Positions 60,208-64,000 of a DNA stretch of 64,000 bases are shown here, piece by piece. Within the stretch, counting starts at the first letter, position 1; each line of letters starts with the position of its first letter. Location: contig NZ_KB913013.1 in NCBI RefSeq assembly GCF_000383955.1, positions 4,483,694 to 4,547,693 of the forward strand, in the 5' to 3' direction. The stretch is from Rudanella lutea DSM 19387. Lineage in GTDB: Bacteria > Bacteroidota > Bacteroidia > Cytophagales > Spirosomataceae. Below the pieces are notes generated by a model. That model ran no database searches, had not been told where the DNA came from, and saw only the letters and a list, made by a program, of their open reading frames with translations. A program made the translations under genes and the position numbers.

Positions 60208-60959
60208 CAGAGATAAAGAATATTGCCAAAATCAGATGTTTCAATCCAGGTGCTAGTTCGAACCGCAACAGTGCTCCCGTCAGCATCTACAAGCACTTCT
60301 CCATATCGGGTAACGACGCGCTCTTTTGATAGCTCAATCGGCATAGTCTCGACGTAGTAGTGCGCCGTTTGATTGAACTCTATGGGTGAACTATCCGTAA
60401 GCGCTGACAGATTCACCGCCGATCGAATAGGTACCGTGCTACCTGCACTTGTTTTCAGCGAAGCCGAGCAAACCACCGTATTACTCAACACCGCTGTAAA
60501 CTGACTCAAACCCAGATAAGGCGTAAAATGGTGCGCGTTATTGGTTAATCGTTCGCTTAGTTTGTCAATTACAGTCTCATCCTGATGCTGCACGAAGACC
60601 CGAAACGCAGGGTTTTTGAGCAGTTCAAATTCGATCTGTGTGCGTCCACTCTTTTTGATTTCAAAGAATGAATTGCCTGTATCGAGCAGATTAAAGCCAA
60701 TATTCACCTTTTTTACAGGAGACAACAGTTGTATGGCAACCCCACAAACGGCGCTGCTAAAGAGTTCCTGTACCGGTGTTACGTTGCCTGGAAAGCGGCC
60801 GGGGGCCGTTTCGCGTTCTATGCCCAGCACGGCCCCCAACAGCCCCGTTAGTGCCGTTCGCGTGGGAATCGGGTAAGTCAGGGGCGAGGTGGTGGTGTTG
60901 AACTTGCGAAAGTGGCCGTACTCGCCCGATACTTCGAAGACGATTAGCCGGTTGCTCAT
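60207..60959 (-). CDS. cas5: Cas5 (type I-B, Cas5h-like)
   Basis: 250 residues. MSNRLIVFEVSGEYGHFRKF and TSPLTYPIPTRTALTGLLGAVLGIE are the beta-alpha start of the Cas5 family, with the Gly-rich G-L-L-G-A-x-L-G loop. It caps the 5' handle of the crRNA in Cascade. The start overlaps the cas7 stop (ATGA), and the stop overlaps cas3 by 1 bp. Confidence 0.94.
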   Translation of the reverse strand: MSNRLIVFEVSGEYGHFRKFNTTTSPLTYPIPTRTALTGLLGAVLGIERETAPGRFPGNVTPVQELFSSAVCGVAIQLLSPVKKVNIGFNLLDTGNSFFEIKKSGRTQIEFELLKNPAFRVFVQHQDETVIDKLSERLTNNAHHFTPYLGLSQFTAVLSNTVVCSASLKTSAGSTVPIRSAVNLSALTDSSPIEFNQTAHYYVETMPIELSKERVVTRYGEVLVDADGSTVAVRTSTWIETSDFGNILYL

Positions 60960-61849
60960 AATGATAGTTGTCCATTAGTCAGCGGATGCGAGGTTTTGAG
61001 CCGTGGGTCAATCCGCACTGTGACCGCCTTAATCTTGTTTTTATTGCGCCCCAACTCAGCCAGTAACTCGGTTACGTCGAGTGTATAGTCGTCCGTACTG
61101 CGGAGTTGCATTTCGTTTTTATCAGAAGCCAGCTTCAGCCGTTGCCGAAGACCGCCAATATAGAATGGCTCGTTGTACTCCACCGTCAGTAACAGTAAGG
61201 GCGTTTGCCCGAACTTTGACCGGGAAATCAGGTTTTTAGTGCCTTCCCAAATACCTTCAAGCAACAAGGCTTTGTCGTCGTCTGTCATTTGGGAGTAGGC
61301 GGCCGCTTTTTCGTTAACAATGCCGTTGAAGCCAATCAGAGCGTACGGCACTTTGTACTCAGTGCGGAACGTAGCCTGCCCTTTTTTATCGCCTGATGCA
61401 AAGGCTCCGGTTCCCTGCTCCGTTACGATGTCAGTCTTGTTCAGCGATTTACCCATCTGAAATTGGGTTGGACCAACCAACGTAATAGAGTCTTTGTCAA
61501 GTGGCAATACGCCCCCAAATGTCCGTACATCGATGCACTGATTCAGTACGGTTTGTTTGTTTTCCTGGAACGCTTTTGCCCGGCGTTTACCGTCAACGAT
61601 GTAGGTTTTGTCGCCGTCCTGATACGTGGTTTCGCGCACAAAGATGTCTTTGCCGTTGGTGCCGTTATAGCCTTTGTACTCGTACCAATAGTCACGGATG
61701 GTGCGCTTTAGCCGCACGTCGGACACCAGTACGCGGTTTTCTTCTGAGTCGTAACGGGGGCGGTTTTCGTTGAGAGGGTCACCGTTAGGATTAGCGTTTT
61801 CAATTTCGTACAAAAAGAGAATTTCGGTTCGGTTGGTCAGTGTAGCCAT
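60956..61849 (-). CDS. cas7: Cas7 (type I-B, Csh2-like Cascade backbone)
   Basis: 297 residues. NRTEILFLYEIENANPNGDP is the start of the Cas7/Csh2 family, followed by RVLVSDVRLKRTIRDYW and DVRTFGGVLP. Several copies line the crRNA in Cascade. The gene follows cas8 after 5 bp and overlaps cas5 by 4 bp. Confidence 0.95.
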   Translation of the reverse strand: MATLTNRTEILFLYEIENANPNGDPLNENRPRYDSEENRVLVSDVRLKRTIRDYWYEYKGYNGTNGKDIFVRETTYQDGDKTYIVDGKRRAKAFQENKQTVLNQCIDVRTFGGVLPLDKDSITLVGPTQFQMGKSLNKTDIVTEQGTGAFASGDKKGQATFRTEYKVPYALIGFNGIVNEKAAAYSQMTDDDKALLLEGIWEGTKNLISRSKFGQTPLLLLTVEYNEPFYIGGLRQRLKLASDKNEMQLRSTDDYTLDVTELLAELGRNKNKIKAVTVRIDPRLKTSHPLTNGQLSL

Positions 61850-61854
61850 GTTGC

Positions 61855-63738
61855 TTATTTGTTTTCGTTGGTTTCAGGTTTTTCTATACGGAATCGGTGA
61901 GCCATCTCTAAGCCAGCCACGAAATAGAACGATAGCTCATTGTTCGAAAGGGTTGGCAGCTTGTGGCTGTTCAGGGTAAAATGCTCGCTAATGATGTGGC
62001 TAAGTGTTTCGTAGCGTTTACCATAATCACGGTATTGCGCCAGTTTTGCCATCGTTTCGAGATAGACAGTTTTCAGCGTTTCGGGATTCAGGTTGTATCC
62101 TTTCAGCTTTTTCTCAAAGGGGGTTCCGCCCAGTTCACGTTGCTGAATATTAAGCAGTAAGCGCACCAACACCCCTACGGCAAAGATGCCCACCTTGTAA
62201 GGGTCATCCAGAAACTTAGGATTGTCGTTAACAAATTGCCTGAAAAGTGTTTCGTCAAACGCACGGCCGTATTTTGCCTCGACCTGTGCTTCGTCGGTTT
62301 GTTCGTCGATTTGCATGGTTATGGTTTGACTTGTGGTAATGAGTGATAGGTAAGTGAGGTAGTTGAGCAGTAAGTGAGCCTTAAGAATAGTAAGTCCTGC
62401 GGGTTCAACGTAGCCTTCTGAGGTCTGGGCTTTGTTATAATTAGCCCGGATTTGCGCCATGAAGCGGTTGTAAAGCGTTTGCCGATTAATGGGACGGCCT
62501 ACGAAAACATCGTTGACGATGCCGTAGAAGTCATCTTCGTAAAACTGCTTGAATAGCCCAAAAGAAAACGTGAGGTCGTGCGGCTCCTTCTTGATGCGGT
62601 ATGCCGCCTTGTAGAGTGGGTTCGGGTTCACCTTCGCCGGAGCCTCTGAGAACAACTTTCGGAAACGTGAAGGCAAGATTTCTTCCAGCAGCAGTTTGAT
62701 TTTGATTGCCTTTGTGGTCGGATTCTCCTCAAAAAACAGCAAGTTCAGCGTAAAGCAGTTATCTGCTTTACCGATCTCCTGCATGATTCGATCTTCAATC
62801 CGCTTCTCTTTCTCCGCTTCCGATAATTGAAACTCTAATCCTGTAATCAACTTGAGAGCTTTTTCCAGTCCGTTGGTGTCAGAGCTCAATACGGTTTTCG
62901 GAATGGCGAAATAACTACTACCGTAAAAGTACTTCTTCAATTTCTGGGCGACGTACTTTTGCCCGTACTCAAATTCCAGCGAACAATCGGAGCAAATGGG
63001 GTAGTTTTTCCAGTTACCGCGTTGGTCAAAAAAGCCGCTCACCATACCCGGCTTATCGACTGTTGCATATTTGAATGGTGAGGCAAAGCCATGCAGCAAC
63101 GGTTTTTTCTCGAGGCAAACCGAGCAAAACTGATCTTTCCCCTGCGACGTAACCCCGTATTTCTCCGACTTGCCCGATGTACCACTGAGCAGAATTTGCT
63201 GTTGAAAAATGGGAAAGTCTGCCAGGTAACGGCGAACGCCATCCGATTCAAAACAGATGCTAAATCCCGACGACTGTTGCCGCTTTTTATCCATTTGGCC
63301 GTAAGCACTCTGCAAGGCGGCAAGTACCTCGTCATACTCAGCGGTCAGGCGGTGTTGCAAGGCCAACAAAAGGTTCAGGTCCTGTTGGTTGTTATTGACT
63401 CTACAAAGTGCAACAGCATTTTTAACTTGAACTGTCAGGAGAGTATTAAGCTTTTTCGCCAAATCTCCCGCTTTGGTGGTAAATGTAATGTCGCCACCTC
63501 TAGGCGAACCACCCCGATACAGATATTTTGGGTATGTTGTTTCGCTGGCTTTTTCTATGTCAACACCTGTAAACCGACAAGTCAATTGCCCACTCTCCTC
63601 ATAGATTGAGAATACGGCCAATATCATGTCATAGTTGATGCCCGGAAACATATTTTGCACGTACAGCATGTACGGCTCCGCTTGGCTCTCTTTTTGAAGA
63701 GCTAACCGGCCAATGGCGGCTATCGCTTTGTCCTGCAT
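61855..63738 (-). CDS. cas8b: Cas8b (Csh1/TM1802-like large Cascade subunit)
   Basis: 627 residues. It is the first gene of the operon. A zinc-finger-like set is seen: Cys205/Cys208 (FCSVCLEKK) and Cys249/Cys252 (ICSDCSLEF), as in TM1802-type Cas8b. The large subunit recognises the PAM and starts R-loop formation. The rest has no simple motif; QMDKKRQQSSGFSICF and EYGQKYVAQKLKKYF are typical long helices. Its identity also rests on place, just before cas7 and cas5. Like cas3 it looks AT-richer than the surroundings. Confidence 0.88.
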   Translation of the reverse strand: MQDKAIAAIGRLALQKESQAEPYMLYVQNMFPGINYDMILAVFSIYEESGQLTCRFTGVDIEKASETTYPKYLYRGGSPRGGDITFTTKAGDLAKKLNTLLTVQVKNAVALCRVNNNQQDLNLLLALQHRLTAEYDEVLAALQSAYGQMDKKRQQSSGFSICFESDGVRRYLADFPIFQQQILLSGTSGKSEKYGVTSQGKDQFCSVCLEKKPLLHGFASPFKYATVDKPGMVSGFFDQRGNWKNYPICSDCSLEFEYGQKYVAQKLKKYFYGSSYFAIPKTVLSSDTNGLEKALKLITGLEFQLSEAEKEKRIEDRIMQEIGKADNCFTLNLLFFEENPTTKAIKIKLLLEEILPSRFRKLFSEAPAKVNPNPLYKAAYRIKKEPHDLTFSFGLFKQFYEDDFYGIVNDVFVGRPINRQTLYNRFMAQIRANYNKAQTSEGYVEPAGLTILKAHLLLNYLTYLSLITTSQTITMQIDEQTDEAQVEAKYGRAFDETLFRQFVNDNPKFLDDPYKVGIFAVGVLVRLLLNIQQRELGGTPFEKKLKGYNLNPETLKTVYLETMAKLAQYRDYGKRYETLSHIISEHFTLNSHKLPTLSNNELSFYFVAGLEMAHRFRIEKPETNENK

Positions 63739-63860
63739 ATGCCTTTCATCGTTTTCTTATTTCGCAAATCAAAATCATAAAAGTGACGTATGCTGTCACA
63801 AAACTTTACGCGTACGTGTTTATTGGTTGTACCTTCGTCTGTCTGTAATCTGTTTCGATC
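63739..63860. promoter_or_regulatory. Divergent promoter region: cas operon (left) and small gene (right)
   Basis: On the minus strand TGATTTTG (63770-63777) is a one-mismatch TAnnTTTG box 31 bp before cas8. An inverted repeat, GTGAC-N7-GTCAC (63783-63799), lies just upstream and could be an operator. On the plus strand TACCTTCG at 63830-63837 is a weak box for the small gene at 63861. Confidence 0.5.
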
Positions 63861-64000
63861 ATGACTATCCTGCAAATTCCTGTTCCCGAAACCACCGCCG
63901 AACGCTTTCGGGCTTTGTCAGAGCAACAGCAAACATTCGTTTCGCAGTTAGTAACTGACTGCCTGAACGAGCCAACGAGCCTGACAGACGTTATGGACTA
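63861..64000 (+). CDS. Partial small protein, possibly a VapB-type antitoxin (3' end outside window)
   Basis: 46 complete codons are visible, MTILQIPVPETTAERFRAL to TSLTDVMD. The pattern, a short beta strand then a helix and L-x-x-x-M-D, recalls small antitoxins whose C-terminus follows with GLTxEIL. The open frame runs off the window, so neither length nor a toxin partner can be seen. The call is a guess from shape. Confidence 0.35.
   Translation, partial: MTILQIPVPETTAERFRALSEQQQTFVSQLVTDCLNEPTSLTDVMD

Overview
The window appears to be chromosomal DNA from a gliding-lineage Bacteroidota, most likely order Cytophagales (Spirosoma/Rudanella-like). Evidence: a C-terminal GldN and a SprE/PorW-like lipoprotein of the type IX secretion system (T9SS), a large secreted protein with a T9SS sorting tail, an ELWxxDGT repeat protein, TAnnTTTG-type promoter boxes and a GC-rich codon bias. 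The genus is an inference. I found no rRNA, tRNA or insertion sequence.

Layout. 0-7.4 kb: partial gldN, uvrC, a class A penicillin-binding protein, and sprE/porW. 7.6-11.2 kb: an F-type ATP synthase operon (two small membrane accessory genes, atpB, atpE, atpF, atpH) that ends at a strong terminator without atpA or atpG. 11.3-19.1 kb: a TonB-dependent receptor, a double-SGNH hydrolase, a sulfatase, an ankyrin protein and a TlpA-like thiol oxidoreductase. 19.3-21.8 kb: two divergent polytopic membrane proteins that share a strikingly symmetric promoter region. 21.7-29.5 kb: an amino-sugar (GlcNAc) catabolic cluster with a LacI regulator, NagB, NagA, a FucP/NagP-type transporter and two exported Gfo/Idh/MocA proteins. 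30-32 kb: a Crp/Fnr regulator divergent from OsmC, then an N-acetylmuramoyl-L-alanine amidase. 32.3-37.2 kb: a 1277-residue type IIG restriction-modification homologue whose nuclease and methyltransferase signatures are both altered, followed by a WYL regulator. 37.6-50.2 kb: a DoxX-like protein, two ferritin-like proteins, a response regulator, a LytTR protein with a degenerate receiver, an acyl-CoA dehydrogenase, an LRR protein, the T9SS cargo and an FAD oxidoreductase.

50.35-63.74 kb: a complete type I-B CRISPR-Cas locus. The array has 61 repeats and 60 spacers and is read leftward. The minus-strand operon order is cas8b-cas7-cas5-cas3-cas6-cas1-cas2-cas4, with the array downstream behind a leader of about 200 bp. 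cas6 lies after cas3 and cas4 lies last, which differs from the common I-B order. A short partial gene resembling an antitoxin begins at the right edge.

Many intergenic gaps are filled by long imperfect palindromes. Each is made of short degenerate direct repeats in one arm and their complement in the other, and they often begin at or within a few bases of a stop codon. At least two of these elements share long stretches with copies elsewhere in the window. The best candidates for something undescribed are the catalytically altered type IIG/WYL pair, the symmetric divergent membrane-protein pair, and these gene-end palindromes, two of which sit inside the cas operon.
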